A DNA stretch of 64,000 bases from Deinococcus phoenicis (lineage in GTDB: Bacteria > Deinococcota > Deinococci > Deinococcales > Deinococcaceae): assembly GCF_000599865.1 (NCBI RefSeq), contig NZ_JHAC01000044.1, forward strand, positions 7,689 to 71,688. The letters run 5' to 3'. Every line of letters begins with the position of its first letter. Position 1 is the stretch's first letter. The position numbers and the translations under genes were made by a program. This document shows, one piece after another, positions 54,942 through 64,000 of this stretch. The notes beneath the pieces are model-generated. The model was not told the origin of the DNA. It made no database searches and was given only the letters and a program-made list of their open reading frames with translations.

Positions 54942-56672
54942 ATGAACCACCGGAAGCTCGGCATGCTCGTTGCGCTGCTGATGGGTCAGGGTGCCCTGGC
55001 CGCGACCCCCCGTGACACGCTGGTGGTCCAGCAGGCCGCAGGCATCTCCACCCTGGACCCCACCGCCACCTACGATACGTTCAGTTCCCAGGTGGTCGAG
55101 AACATCTACGAGACCCTCTGGACATATAAGGGGGCCAGCCTGACGCAGATGACGCCCCTGCTGGCCGCCCAACTGCCCACCTACACGAACGGGGGCCGGA
55201 CGCTGGTCGTGCCGCTCCGCCAGGGGGTCAAGTTTCACAGCGGCAACCCTCTGCGCTGCGCCGACGCCGAGTACACCTACCGCCGGAACCTGGTGACCAA
55301 TTCGCCGGAGTCGGCCAACTGGTTTGTCAGCGATGCGCTGCTGGGGACACCAAAAAACGCGGCCGACGACAAGAGCGTCACCTGGGCGCGCATCCGTTCC
55401 GCCGTGAAGTGTGACGCGCAGGGGCGGCTGGTGTTCACGCTCGCCAAGGTGGACCCGGCCTTCATGACCAAGCTGGCCCACGCGAGTCAGGGCGTCCTGG
55501 ACCGGAACTGGGCCATCAAGCAGGGGGAATGGGACGGAACCGAGAAAACCTGGCGCGACTGGGTAGGCAAGGATGTCAGTGGCAGCCAGCTCAGCCTCCA
55601 CCCGAGTGGGACCGGCGCATACCGGCTGGTGAGCGCGAAGTCGGACGGCGTGATCTTGCAGGCGTTCCCGAACTACTGGGGCAAGGCCCCGGCCATCCGG
55701 AACGTCTTTTTGCAAAAGGTCGCCGAGCTGGCGCCCCGGCAACAGGCGTTCCTGTGGGGGGACGCCGACCTGATCGAGGCCGGCACCCGCGCCAATGTCG
55801 ACGCGCAACTGCGGGGCAGGCCCGGCGTGGTGGTCGTGGACGGGCTGCCCAGTGCGTCCGCGCAGGCCCTTTTCATGAACAACAAGGTCACGCCGAGCGA
55901 AGCGCTGGGCAGCGGCAAACTGGACGGCAAGGGCATCCCGGCCAACTTCTTCAGTGACCCTGACGTGCGCCGGGCTTTTGTGGCCGCCTTCGACTATGGC
56001 CGCTTTATCAGGGAGGTTCAGGGTGGCAAGGGCACGCCCCGGACCATGCTGCTGCCGGAGACGTTCCTGGGCTATTCCAGGGGCACGCAACTCCCCGCGT
56101 ACAACCCGGCCGAAGCCCGCCAGGCGTTCCAGAAGGCGTGGGGAGGCGAGGTCTGGAAGAACGGCTTTGTCATCAATGCGAACTACCGCACCGGCCACGT
56201 GCTGGGGCAGACGGCCCTGGAAATCCTGAAGCAGAACGTGGAAGCCCTCAATCCGAAGTTCCGCATCAATATCCAGGTGGAACCCTGGTCGGAGCAGTCC
56301 GTGCGCTTCCAGAAGGGGGAAGAGATTCTGCTGCCGATGGGCTGGAGTGCCGACTACGCCGACCCCGACAACTTCATGTATACGTTCTACTCCAGCCAGG
56401 GGTACTTCTACCCGTCCAACAACTGGAAGGATGCCGAGGTGGACCGCTGGCTGGACCAGGCGCGGGCCACCATTGACCCGGCAGCGCGTGCCCGGCTTTA
56501 CAGACAGGTGGCGGAGAGAGCCGCCGACCGTAATGCGTTTGTCTTGCTGCCTGCCGACCAGAACGTCCGGGTCATCCGCAGCAACCTGCGGGGCGTTTCG
56601 GCCAGCACCTATAACCCGATGCGAAGCTTCTCGTTCACCGGGACCTTTCTGCGCGAACTCAGCAAAAATTGA
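54942..56672 (+). CDS. Orphan peptide-type ABC substrate-binding protein
   Basis: A 576-residue secreted binding protein of family 5 (DppA/OppA type). Its signal peptide ends QGALAA. Landmarks are [72 protein letters not shown] and [17 protein letters not shown] precedes the ATG. No permease or ATPase gene is adjacent, so it must deliver its ligand (probably a di- or oligopeptide) to a transporter encoded elsewhere. Confidence 0.88.
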   Translation: MNHRKLGMLVALLMGQGALAATPRDTLVVQQAAGISTLDPTATYDTFSSQVVENIYETLWTYKGASLTQMTPLLAAQLPTYTNGGRTLVVPLRQGVKFHSGNPLRCADAEYTYRRNLVTNSPESANWFVSDALLGTPKNAADDKSVTWARIRSAVKCDAQGRLVFTLAKVDPAFMTKLAHASQGVLDRNWAIKQGEWDGTEKTWRDWVGKDVSGSQLSLHPSGTGAYRLVSAKSDGVILQAFPNYWGKAPAIRNVFLQKVAELAPRQQAFLWGDADLIEAGTRANVDAQLRGRPGVVVVDGLPSASAQALFMNNKVTPSEALGSGKLDGKGIPANFFSDPDVRRAFVAAFDYGRFIREVQGGKGTPRTMLLPETFLGYSRGTQLPAYNPAEARQAFQKAWGGEVWKNGFVINANYRTGHVLGQTALEILKQNVEALNPKFRINIQVEPWSEQSVRFQKGEEILLPMGWSADYADPDNFMYTFYSSQGYFYPSNNWKDAEVDRWLDQARATIDPAARARLYRQVAERAADRNAFVLLPADQNVRVIRSNLRGVSASTYNPMRSFSFTGTFLRELSKN

Positions 56673-56833
56673 AGGCTCTTGCCAGAGTTAGAGCGGCCGG
56701 GTCGGCCTGGGGCCGCAAGGAAGCCGGTGCACTGGCTGGATGACGGGAAGTCTCAGGCATTGCACCGGAAGAGGGAGCGAAGAGGCGCTCGATGCTGGGG
56801 AAGCGCGCCTGTATTCTGCCAGGGCGGGGCTGG

Positions 56834-59788
56834 TCATGGAGCACCCTCATCCTGGCGGGATACCGGCTCCCCCTCAGATGCGGCCGCCGTCCAGAAGGGG
56901 TCGGTCGCGCGCAGTGGCCGGGCGAACAGGTACCCCTGACCCAGGGTGCAGCCCAGGTCGCGCAGCACCGCGAGTTCCTCTGCGGTTTCCACCCCTTCGG
57001 CCACCGTCTCCAGCCCGAGGCTCTGTGCCAGCATGATGATGGCCCGTACCACGGCGTAGGCCGACGACGCTGGATGCAGCTGCGACACGAACGAGCGATC
57101 AATCTTCAGGGTATTGAGCGGCAGGCGGGGAAGGTAGCTCAGGCTCGAGTAGCCTGTGCCGAAGTCGTCGACCGAGATCGAAACCCCCAGATTCCTCAGG
57201 TGTTGCATGCGCCGCACGGATTCCTCGGCGTCGCTCATCACGACCCGCTCGGTCAGCTCCAGTTCCAGCCGCCTGGCCGGGAAGCCTGTGTCCCGCAGGC
57301 AGGCGGCCACCGTGTCCACAAAGTCCGGGTGTCCGAACTGCACGGCCGAGACATTCACCGCGAGGTGGAAGGCCCGGCCCTGCCGCCTCCACACGGCACC
57401 CTGGCGGCAGGCTTCCCGTAGCACCCACTCGCCGATGGGAACGATCAGGCCCGTCTCCTCCGCCACGGGAATAAAAGTGGCGGGCGGCACCAGGCCGAGA
57501 TCGGGGTGACGCCAGCGCAACAGGGCCTCGGCCCCGACCACCCGCCGGCTGCCGAGCTGAACCACCGGCTGATAGTGGAGTTCCAGCTCTCCCCGCTCGG
57601 TCGCGCGGCGCAGGTCGGCGCCCAGCCGGAAGCGCTCGGACGCCTGGTCCGCCAGCTTCTGGTGGAAGACGACCGAGCCGGGCTTGCGGCGTTTGGCGGC
57701 ATACAGCGCGAGGTCGGCGCTTCTCTGCATCGCGGCCCCGTCTGGCCCCCCTTCCGGTGTGACACTGATCCCGATGGACGCCGTGACGGAGAGTTCCCGG
57801 CCGGGGAGAACCAGCGGGAGGGCCAGGGCCTCGTGGACGCGGGCCGCTGTCTCCCGGGCGGCCTGTTCCTCCGCCAGGGGCATGACCACCGTGAACTCGT
57901 CTCCGCTGATGCGGGCCAGGGTGTCGGCGGGGCGCACGCAGCCTTTCAGGCGGCCAGCCAGCAGGCGCAGCACCTCGTCACCCACCGGGTGCCCGAAGTT
58001 GTCGTTGATGTCCTTGAACTCGTCGATGTCGATGAACAGCAGACTGGCCGGCGTCCCCAGACGTGCCGAGGTCTGGAGCGCCTCCTGTAAGCTCTTTTCG
58101 AACAGTTGCCGGTTGGCCAGCCCCGTCAGCACGTCGTGATTGGCCTGGTGCCGCAGCTGCCCCGTGAGGCGGTGGTGCTCAATCGCCACGGCAGCCAGGT
58201 GGCGGGCCTTGCTCAGCACGCTCAGGGTCTGCCCCGAAAACGGGCCGGGGGCAGTGCCGTAGAGGGCCAGCGCCCCCAGCACCACCCCGCCGCCGTCCAG
58301 GATGGGGAGAGACGCGCAGGTCCGTAACGCGTTGGGAGGGAGGCGGCGCAGATAGCCGGCGCAGTCCGGGTGGGTCAGGAGATCCTCGACCACCACCATC
58401 TCCCCCCGGGCGACGGCGGTGCCGCATACCCCGGCCCCCTCCCGGATCTCGATGCCGCTCAGCACCGGGTGAAACGTCGGGGGGAGGCCCGGTGCCGCCG
58501 CCAGCTCCAGCCGGTCCCCCTGAACCAGCAGGATGGTGCAGTGGTGGCCGGGAAACTGGCGCTCCACCATCTGCGCGACGTGATGCAGGATCTCGGGGAG
58601 CGCGCGGCCCTGCACCATCATTTCCAGAATGTCGTTGCGGTCCTGCTGGGCCTGCTCCTCGGCTTTCCTGGCAGTGATGTTCTGGAAGTACACGGCGAGG
58701 CCGCTCCCGTGGGGATAGGCGTTGATCTCGAACCAGCTGCCCAGCGGCGGGTAATACTCCTGAAAACACACGCCCCGCTGTTCATCGACGGCCTTCTGGT
58801 ACTGCTCGGGGAAACGCCCGCTGAGGGTTTCGGGGAACATCTGCCAGACCTGCTGTCCCAGCAGTTCGGCGGCCGGTTTCTCAAGCAGGACCTCTGCCTG
58901 GGGATTGAGGTAGAGGAAGCGCCAGTCCTCGTCCAGGGTGTAGAACGCTTCCTGAATGCTGCTCAGAATGTGGGCGGTTTCCTCGGCCCGCCTCAGAACT
59001 TCCTGCTGGGCTGCCCGCAGGGCCGTCAGATCACGGGAGGTGGCCAGGAGCCTTATCACCTGACCGTCCGCGCCGAGGATCGGCGTGACCAGCACATCCC
59101 AGAACTTGCGGTTTCCCGCTGCGGTGGGGCAGTAGCCCTGAAAGTGGCCACGCTCTCCCCGGCAGGCGGCCTCCACCGCCCGTTGCAGGTCGGCCTGATG
59201 CTCCGGCGGCCAGAGAGCCGCCCAGGGCTGGCCCTGAATGTCCCGGAAATCCGGGACGGCCATGCTGGCCTGCCCGCTCTCGTTCATCCACAGCAGCTCA
59301 CCGGTCAGGCTCAGCACCTTCAGGCAATCCGGGCTGCTGCCCACCAGCCCGCGCACGAAGGCCATCTGCCGCTGAAGTTCATGCTGGGCATCTATGCGCT
59401 CGGTGACGTCCTCGTGAACGACCAGAACGTGGCCGGCATCGTCCCCCAGGCGAGTCACGCGCAGCTGAAACCAGCGTTCCTGGTGGGGCGCGTGACAGGC
59501 ATAGACCTGCAAGTACTCCTCCTCGGTCCCGGACATGACCCGCCGGATGCCCGCCGCTGCCTCCCGCGCTTCCGGTAGGCCGCTGGCCCCGCACAGCGTG
59601 AGGTAGTTGGCCCCCACCCCGTCCCCCGCCATCTTCAGGCCGTTGGCCTCCCCGAAGCGCCGCCACGCGCGGTTCACCTGCACGATGCACCCCTGCCGGT
59701 CCAGCACGGCGAGCGATGAGGGGAGGGCGTCGAGAACAGCGTGGACATCAACGGCGCGAACGGTCTGGGTCGTGGCGTGCTGGGTCAT
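56834..59788 (-). CDS. PAS/GAF sensor with GGDEF and EAL domains
   Basis: A 984-residue signalling protein with no membrane helix. Three PAS domains (about 15-130, 140-260, 275-385) and a GAF domain (about 395-545) precede a GGDEF domain (about 560-715) whose signature is SGDEF in ARISGDEFTVV. An EAL domain (about 725-970) follows with EALLRW, DDFGTGYSSLSYL, KIDRSFV and AEGVET all intact. It most likely degrades cyclic di-GMP; cyclase activity is possible because SGDEF variants can be active, but the inhibitory-site RxxD upstream is not obvious. Signals are probably intracellular. Confidence 0.9.
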   Translation of the reverse strand: MTQHATTQTVRAVDVHAVLDALPSSLAVLDRQGCIVQVNRAWRRFGEANGLKMAGDGVGANYLTLCGASGLPEAREAAAGIRRVMSGTEEEYLQVYACHAPHQERWFQLRVTRLGDDAGHVLVVHEDVTERIDAQHELQRQMAFVRGLVGSSPDCLKVLSLTGELLWMNESGQASMAVPDFRDIQGQPWAALWPPEHQADLQRAVEAACRGERGHFQGYCPTAAGNRKFWDVLVTPILGADGQVIRLLATSRDLTALRAAQQEVLRRAEETAHILSSIQEAFYTLDEDWRFLYLNPQAEVLLEKPAAELLGQQVWQMFPETLSGRFPEQYQKAVDEQRGVCFQEYYPPLGSWFEINAYPHGSGLAVYFQNITARKAEEQAQQDRNDILEMMVQGRALPEILHHVAQMVERQFPGHHCTILLVQGDRLELAAAPGLPPTFHPVLSGIEIREGAGVCGTAVARGEMVVVEDLLTHPDCAGYLRRLPPNALRTCASLPILDGGGVVLGALALYGTAPGPFSGQTLSVLSKARHLAAVAIEHHRLTGQLRHQANHDVLTGLANRQLFEKSLQEALQTSARLGTPASLLFIDIDEFKDINDNFGHPVGDEVLRLLAGRLKGCVRPADTLARISGDEFTVVMPLAEEQAARETAARVHEALALPLVLPGRELSVTASIGISVTPEGGPDGAAMQRSADLALYAAKRRKPGSVVFHQKLADQASERFRLGADLRRATERGELELHYQPVVQLGSRRVVGAEALLRWRHPDLGLVPPATFIPVAEETGLIVPIGEWVLREACRQGAVWRRQGRAFHLAVNVSAVQFGHPDFVDTVAACLRDTGFPARRLELELTERVVMSDAEESVRRMQHLRNLGVSISVDDFGTGYSSLSYLPRLPLNTLKIDRSFVSQLHPASSAYAVVRAIIMLAQSLGLETVAEGVETAEELAVLRDLGCTLGQGYLFARPLRATDPFWTAAASEGEPVSRQDEGAP

Positions 59789-60211
59789 GGCGTGGTCCTG
59801 GGCGAAGTGGGGCAGGGCAGGAGGCTAGCAGCTCCTGCCGATGCTGGCACTTCCGCCCGCTTCTCTGGTGTCCATGGCCTTGAGGCTAACGTTCATGCTC
59901 CGGCGGGACATGGCCGAGGGTCACACCCTGATTCAGGGTCCTGGTGGGTGCGGTGGCTTGCCGCACCCCCGGCCCGGGCCACCGACACGCAGGCAAGGTA
60001 GCCGCGCGGGTGGCGAATGCCGCCGAGAACTCTGGCGACTTGTTGCGCAGAACAGAGCTGGAGAAAGCTGCGTTCGACACACGAAGTCGCCAGAGAGGGG
60101 GCGGCAGAAATCCATTCTGTGTCCCGGCGTCTCCTCCAGGGTGTGAAGTCGCTGATCGGGTGGAGGTCCGGGAGCTGGCCCGGCTCCGGTGAAGGCCCAG
60201 CACCTCCGCTC
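59789..60211. other. Intergenic region with a long inverted repeat
   Basis: No gene is seen in about 420 bases. CTCTGGCGACTT (60030-60041) and AAGTCGCCAGAG (60084-60095) are perfect 12-bp arms separated by 42 bases, with weaker pairing inside (CGCAG/CTGCG). The stretch also lies between leftward genes, so the repeat may end the frl operon transcript or be a remnant of a small mobile palindrome. Confidence 0.5.
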
Positions 60212-60985
60212 TCAGGACCTGGGGCAGCGGACGTCCTGGCCGAAATACTGCTCGCTGAGCTTGGTATAGGTGCCGTCGGCCATCAGGGTGGCCAGAGCCT
60301 TGTTGACGCTGTTCAACAGGTCGGGATTGTTCTTTCTGACCGCCATTCCGATGCGCTCGGGAAAGATGATGTTGCCGATCTGCAACTTGCCGGGAAGGAC
60401 TTTGCTGGCGTCGATGGCGTTGAAGCGGTCCAGGACCATGGCGTCCGCACGCTTGTTCAGAACCGCGTTCAGCTGGTCGTTGGTGGTGGGAAAGGTCTTG
60501 ACTCCGCCGATGCCGGGAAGCTGCTGCACGTACTTCAGGTAGGTGGTGTTCACCCCCATGGTCACGACCTTGCCCTTCAGGTCGGCGATGGTGCGGGGAC
60601 CACCCGGCCGGGCCACCAGAACGCCGCCGCTACAGTAGTGCGGCGTGGAGAAGTCGACCGCTTTCAACCGGTCGGGTGTGATCCCGTGCGACGCGATGAC
60701 CAGGTCGTAGCGGTCGCGGTCCAGCCCAAGCAGCAGGCTCTCGAAGACGACCGTGGTCCACACGGGTTTGACGCCCAGCTGTCTGGCGATGGCGTTGCCC
60801 AGATCGACCTCGAACCCCGTGAGGGTCTTGTTCTTGTAATAGTTGAAGGGGGGGTAGTTGCCTTCGGTGGCCAGGCGCAGGACGCCCGAGGCCTTGACCT
60901 GCGCGAGGGTGGCCCCCTGTGCCGGGGAGAAGGCCGCGAGGACGGGAATAAGGAACAGCAGGGGACGGATCCGGGGGTGGCGCAT
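60212..60985 (-). CDS. Amino-acid-type ABC substrate-binding protein (family 3)
   Basis: A 257-residue exported binding protein with signal peptide ending FSPAQGA. Family-3 features are [56 protein letters not shown] and GMAVRKNNPDLLNSVNKAL. It is the last gene after frlB and frlD, 17 bases behind frlD. Fructoselysine or another glycated amino acid is the likely ligand from context. The permease and ATPase are not in this cluster. Confidence 0.86.
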   Translation of the reverse strand: MRHPRIRPLLFLIPVLAAFSPAQGATLAQVKASGVLRLATEGNYPPFNYYKNKTLTGFEVDLGNAIARQLGVKPVWTTVVFESLLLGLDRDRYDLVIASHGITPDRLKAVDFSTPHYCSGGVLVARPGGPRTIADLKGKVVTMGVNTTYLKYVQQLPGIGGVKTFPTTNDQLNAVLNKRADAMVLDRFNAIDASKVLPGKLQIGNIIFPERIGMAVRKNNPDLLNSVNKALATLMADGTYTKLSEQYFGQDVRCPRS

Positions 60986-61002
60986 GTTCTTCTCCTCCTG
61001 GT

Positions 61003-61833
61003 TCAGGGCTGGTGGGTGACGGGTTCCGGGATGGGGGTGCCGTGTCCGAAGGCACCGAAGGTGGCGCAGTTGCGGGCGGCCTCGTTCGCTCCGGCGGCCA
61101 GGGCCTGTGCTGCATTCCGGGTGCTGAACCAGCAGTGCAGAAAGGCCGCGATGAACGCGTCTCCCGCACCCAGCGTGTCCACCACCGCCGCAGGAACGAT
61201 ATCTGCGTGGAAGAATTCACCGTTCAGGAGGGCAAGAGAGCCGTGCGCGCCGCGTGTGACCACCACCAGGCGTGCCCCCAGGGCAGCGGCGCCGGCGGCC
61301 TGCTGCTGCGCCTCCGCGAGGCTGCCCTCGCCGGCGGACAGGAAGGCCACGTCGAGCAGGGGGGCCATCCGGCCAAGCTGTTCGGGCGTCCAGTCGGAGG
61401 AGAAGTCGAAGGACAGGACGGGCGCGGCCTGACGGATGCGGGGAAGAACAGCCTCCAGCTCGCTGTAGATGCTGGTGTGGACGAGGTCATGCTGGGCCAT
61501 GAAGCCCAGGTCCTCGTCGGTCAGGGTCCAGGCCCCCTGCACGCCGGGATCGCTCCCGACGAAGTGGCGGTCACCGTCCCGGTGGTCGATGCCCGACCAG
61601 GAGGTCATCCCCTCGACCTGGCGGCAGTGGCTGAGGTCGACGCCTTCGGCCCCCAGGGCGGCCAGGATCAGCTGGCCCGCCGCATCGGTGCCGACGCAGC
61701 CCAGGTAACTGGCCGGATGGCCCAGCCGCGCACTGAGGGCGGCCACGTTCACGGCGTTCCCGCCGGGGTACATGGTCTGGCTGCTCAGGTAGAGGTCGAC
61801 GGTGTTGTCACCGATTCCCAGCAGGCGGGCCAC
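61003..61833 (-). CDS. frlD: PfkB-family kinase, fructoselysine-6-kinase like
   Basis: A 276-residue ribokinase-family sugar kinase. The N-terminus GIGDNTVDLY and YPGGNAVNVA match FrlD. The C-terminal ATP/anion-hole motif is DTLGAGDAFIAAFLH with the catalytic aspartate. It is expected to phosphorylate an imported Amadori compound at C6. Translation begins at GTG one base after the frlB stop. Shorter than ribokinase (about 310), as FrlD proteins are. Confidence 0.85.
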   Translation of the reverse strand: MARLLGIGDNTVDLYLSSQTMYPGGNAVNVAALSARLGHPASYLGCVGTDAAGQLILAALGAEGVDLSHCRQVEGMTSWSGIDHRDGDRHFVGSDPGVQGAWTLTDEDLGFMAQHDLVHTSIYSELEAVLPRIRQAAPVLSFDFSSDWTPEQLGRMAPLLDVAFLSAGEGSLAEAQQQAAGAAALGARLVVVTRGAHGSLALLNGEFFHADIVPAAVVDTLGAGDAFIAAFLHCWFSTRNAAQALAAGANEAARNCATFGAFGHGTPIPEPVTHQP

Positions 61834-61834
61834 C

Positions 61835-62875
61835 TCAGTACTCCGTGACCCACATGTAGCGCCGGGTGTCCAGCGAGTGGTCGTGTTCGGCGGCGAGATG
61901 CTCGGCGAAGCGGTTGAGGGCGGCCTGGAGGGCGTAGGGAGCGAACAGGGGCCGCACTTCCGGCGCGACGCCCGTCATGGGAAAGTCGCGCGAGTCGTAG
62001 ATCATCAGGCGGTCGGTGTACTTCCGGCAGAAGGTGACGGCGCGCTCGGTCAGGGGACGGCTGGGGTCCTCGCCGAGCAGCAGCATCACGGGCGTCTGGG
62101 CGTCGAGAATCTCGAAGGGGCCGTGGAACCATTCCGCCGCCTCGAAGGGCACGCTGTGAAGCCACTGCATTTCCATCAGCATGCACACACCGAACACGTA
62201 GGCCGTGGTGAACATGGGGCCGGAAGCGAGGTGGTAGATGATTCTGTCGTCGCGGTACTGCCGCGCGTCCGCACGCCCACGGGCGTCACTGAGCTGCGCG
62301 GACTCCACCAGAACGCCGGGCAGCGCGTCCAGGGAGCGCATCAGCGGTTCGAAGAGGGGGTAGCCTTGCCGGGCGTCGAGCAGACCCGCCAGAAAGCCCT
62401 GAAGCACGATATAGACCCCGGTGTGGGCCTGCTCGGTCTCGCCCATCAGGAGGAGGTGTTGCACCGCCTGCGCCAGCGGCTTGTCGCGCGTGGAGGTGAC
62501 GCCAAGTGTCATGCAGGGTTTGTCCTGCAAGTAGCGCGCTGCCTCGACCGTTTCCTGGGTGGTCCCGGACTTGGAAGCGAGGATGACCAGCGTCCGCTCG
62601 TCGAGCGCCGGCTCCAGGGTCATGAATTCGGCGGGGAAGTACCGCTTGACCTGCACGTCCGTCCGGGCCTGGTCGAGCCAGTATTCCAGGCCCAGCATCA
62701 CGCGGTTGGGCGCGCCACAGGCGACGAAGTAGATGCGGTCGATCTGCCCGGCGAGCTGCCGTCCCAGGGCGGCGGCTTCATCTTTGGCGCGCAGGGCGCC
62801 TTGCAGACTCCCGGTGATGAGAGCGGGGTCGATAGGCGTGGCAGCAACGCGGGTGGCGGCATCTGAAGTGAGCAT
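61835..62875 (-). CDS. frlB: SIS-domain deglycase, fructoselysine-6-phosphate FrlB like
   Basis: A 346-residue protein with two SIS sugar-isomerase domains (about 30-180 and 200-330), as in FrlB. Key stretches are IDRIYFVACGAPNRVMLGLE, ILASKSGTTQETVEAARYL, VPFEAAEWFHGPFEILD and the C-terminal RYMWVTEY. FrlB splits fructoselysine-6-phosphate to glucose-6-phosphate and lysine. GGAG of the ribosome site overlaps the operator upstream. It is the first enzyme gene of the operon, followed by frlD and a binding protein. The amino-acid part of the substrate cannot be decided. Confidence 0.83.
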   Translation of the reverse strand: MLTSDAATRVAATPIDPALITGSLQGALRAKDEAAALGRQLAGQIDRIYFVACGAPNRVMLGLEYWLDQARTDVQVKRYFPAEFMTLEPALDERTLVILASKSGTTQETVEAARYLQDKPCMTLGVTSTRDKPLAQAVQHLLLMGETEQAHTGVYIVLQGFLAGLLDARQGYPLFEPLMRSLDALPGVLVESAQLSDARGRADARQYRDDRIIYHLASGPMFTTAYVFGVCMLMEMQWLHSVPFEAAEWFHGPFEILDAQTPVMLLLGEDPSRPLTERAVTFCRKYTDRLMIYDSRDFPMTGVAPEVRPLFAPYALQAALNRFAEHLAAEHDHSLDTRRYMWVTEY

Positions 62876-62882
62876 GCTTCTC

Positions 62883-62907
62883 CTTGGTCTACTTGGTATA
62901 GACCAAG
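62883..62907. promoter_or_regulatory. HutC/GntR-type operator before frlB
   Basis: CTTGGTATAGACCAAG (62892-62907) is a near-perfect palindrome of the GGT-n-TA-n-ACC class used by HutC-family regulators. An extra half-site, CTTGGTCT, lies at 62883-62890. The operator directly abuts the frlB ribosome site. Confidence 0.78.
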
Positions 62908-62941
62908 AATAAGGGGGGCAGGGAGTCCCGTCAACCGCCCG

Positions 62942-63688
62942 CTACAGAGACGACCCGGCCCGGCCCTCGCCGATGTTGAAGACGACCAGCTGGGGGTGGT
63001 TGACGGACTTGAGATACTCGAACGGCTGCCCCCGGGCGTCCTGAACCACCGAGCGGTACAGCAGCACGGCCTGATCCGGCTGAAGGTTCAGGGCCTGCGC
63101 CTCGGATGCCCTGGCGGGGGCAACGCCGATCATGCTCTCGCCCAGCGCCGCGACAATTCCGAACCGCTCCTCCAGAAGCTGATACAGCGATTCCCCCCCC
63201 AGGAGGTCCTCGGCGGCCAGTCCCGGCACCCGCCGCGCGGAGAGGTAACTGGTTTCCAGGCAGAAGGGCACGTCATCCACCAGCCGCAGCCGCCGGATCA
63301 TCACCACCGGACTTCCCGGGGGCAGGTGCAGTTTCTGGCCCACACTGCCCGACGCGGCCGTCATCTGGAATTCAAGGAGCTTCCCCCCGGCCCGGCCGCC
63401 TGTGGCCGCCACCATCTGCGTGATGCTGTGCAGGTGGGCATGGTTCAGCAGGCGGCGGACCTTCGGCGGACTTACCCGGGTCCCGGTGGTGCTGTCCCGT
63501 TCCAGCAGGCCCTGCCGCACCAGGTTGTCCACTGCCCGGCGCACCGTCATGCGGCTCACGCCCAGCGTCTGGGCCAGTTCCCGTTCAGAAGGCACCTTGT
63601 CGCCTGGCAGGTATTCACCGCCTTCCAACATGTTCTGAAGGCGCTGCTGAACCTGAAGGTAGCGCCGCTGCGTCACATCTTCCGTCAC
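62942..63688 (-). CDS. GntR/HutC-family regulator of the frl operon
   Basis: A 248-residue regulator. The N-terminal winged helix reads LAQTLGVSRMTVRRAVDNLV followed by RQGLLERDSTTGTRV. From about residue 85 a UTRA ligand domain follows (VGQKLHLPPGSPVVMIRRLR, DVPFCLETSYLSARRVPGL, YLKSVNHPQLVVFNI). UTRA domains bind phosphorylated sugars, and FrlR in Bacillus responds to the Amadori pathway. It is encoded directly upstream of frlB on the same strand, with the operator between them. Confidence 0.9.
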   Translation of the reverse strand: MTEDVTQRRYLQVQQRLQNMLEGGEYLPGDKVPSERELAQTLGVSRMTVRRAVDNLVRQGLLERDSTTGTRVSPPKVRRLLNHAHLHSITQMVAATGGRAGGKLLEFQMTAASGSVGQKLHLPPGSPVVMIRRLRLVDDVPFCLETSYLSARRVPGLAAEDLLGGESLYQLLEERFGIVAALGESMIGVAPARASEAQALNLQPDQAVLLYRSVVQDARGQPFEYLKSVNHPQLVVFNIGEGRAGSSL

Positions 63689-64000
63689 GGCTCTAGCATG
63701 CCGCCTTCCGGGCCAGAGTGGAGTGGGAGGGAAACCGGCCAGCGGGGAAGACAGTAGCTTTCTCGCCGGTGGGGGACCGGACCGCGAAGACGGCCAGCCG
63801 CACCACCCGGGTCGCCACGACAGAGGTTAAAGACAGGTGTTCAAGAGGCCTAGTGGAGCGCCACAGGCATAATGAGGTTTAATTTAGGGACGGATAGCGG
63901 CGGCTCAGTTTTACTCGTGCGGCATGTGTGGTGAACTGCCAACGCCGTTTAGGGCCTGGGGCTTGCGGGGCAAAAATAGCGTGCTGAGCGCATAAAAAGA
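63689..64000. other. Right-edge sequence without a recognised gene
   Basis: This includes the upstream region of the HutC regulator and an AT-richer stretch near 63870-63890. No complete gene or RNA is visible before the window ends. Confidence 0.4.

Overview
The window looks like a chromosomal or megaplasmid segment of a Deinococcus-type bacterium. This is inferred from uniformly high G+C, GTG/TTG starts with strong GGAGG ribosome sites, two BTAD-type regulators, a C-H-H type CsoR as in Thermus, and a palindrome resembling the Deinococcus radiation/desiccation response motif (RDRM). No rRNA or tRNA gene and no intact insertion sequence was found. Only decayed gene fragments were seen, at about 28.7-29.1 kb and 36.9-37.0 kb.

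Layout. 1-1773: a CRISPR array with 24 complete 36-nt repeats, already in progress at the left edge, without cas genes. 2077-10500: a sialic-acid (N-acylneuraminate) uptake and catabolism island (GntR regulator, peptide-type ABC transporter, lyase-family aldolase, NanE epimerase; divergent esterase and NanM mutarotase) with three repeated GntR-type operators. 10637-21188: a nitrate module with an FmdE-like protein, two NNP-family nitrate/nitrite transporters, a Nas/NarB-like molybdoenzyme with Fe-S, Rieske and membrane partners, and a GAF-BTAD regulator. 21239-28506: secreted or lipid-anchored proteins (papain-like protease, ricin-type lectin, stalk-domain protein), a zinc-ribbon protein and a large STAND/TPR/BTAD regulator. 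29590-36735: copper handling (Csp-type storage protein, DUF305 protein, two-component system, CopA, CopZ, CsoR, glutaredoxin). 37140-45962: a binding protein, histidine kinase and response regulator operon divergent from an Afu/Fbp-type ABC transporter. 46382-54629: a five-gene SWIM / DUF5691 / MoxR ATPase / DUF5682 / VWA system related to E. coli yehLMPQ, with an inserted vapBC pair. 54942-63688: an orphan peptide-binding protein, a PAS/GAF/GGDEF/EAL protein, and a fructoselysine-type (frl) catabolic operon with its HutC-family regulator.

How the parts work together. The window is mainly scavenging and stress functions: imported sialic acid is cleaved and epimerised to GlcNAc-6-P, Amadori compounds are phosphorylated and deglycated, nitrate is imported and reduced, and copper is sensed, stored and exported. 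The most interesting candidate for an uncharacterised system is the MoxR/SWIM/VWA operon, because its promoter lies in an AT-rich pocket carrying a 17-bp palindrome that matches the DdrO/RDRM consensus at 12 positions. That would place it in the radiation-desiccation response.
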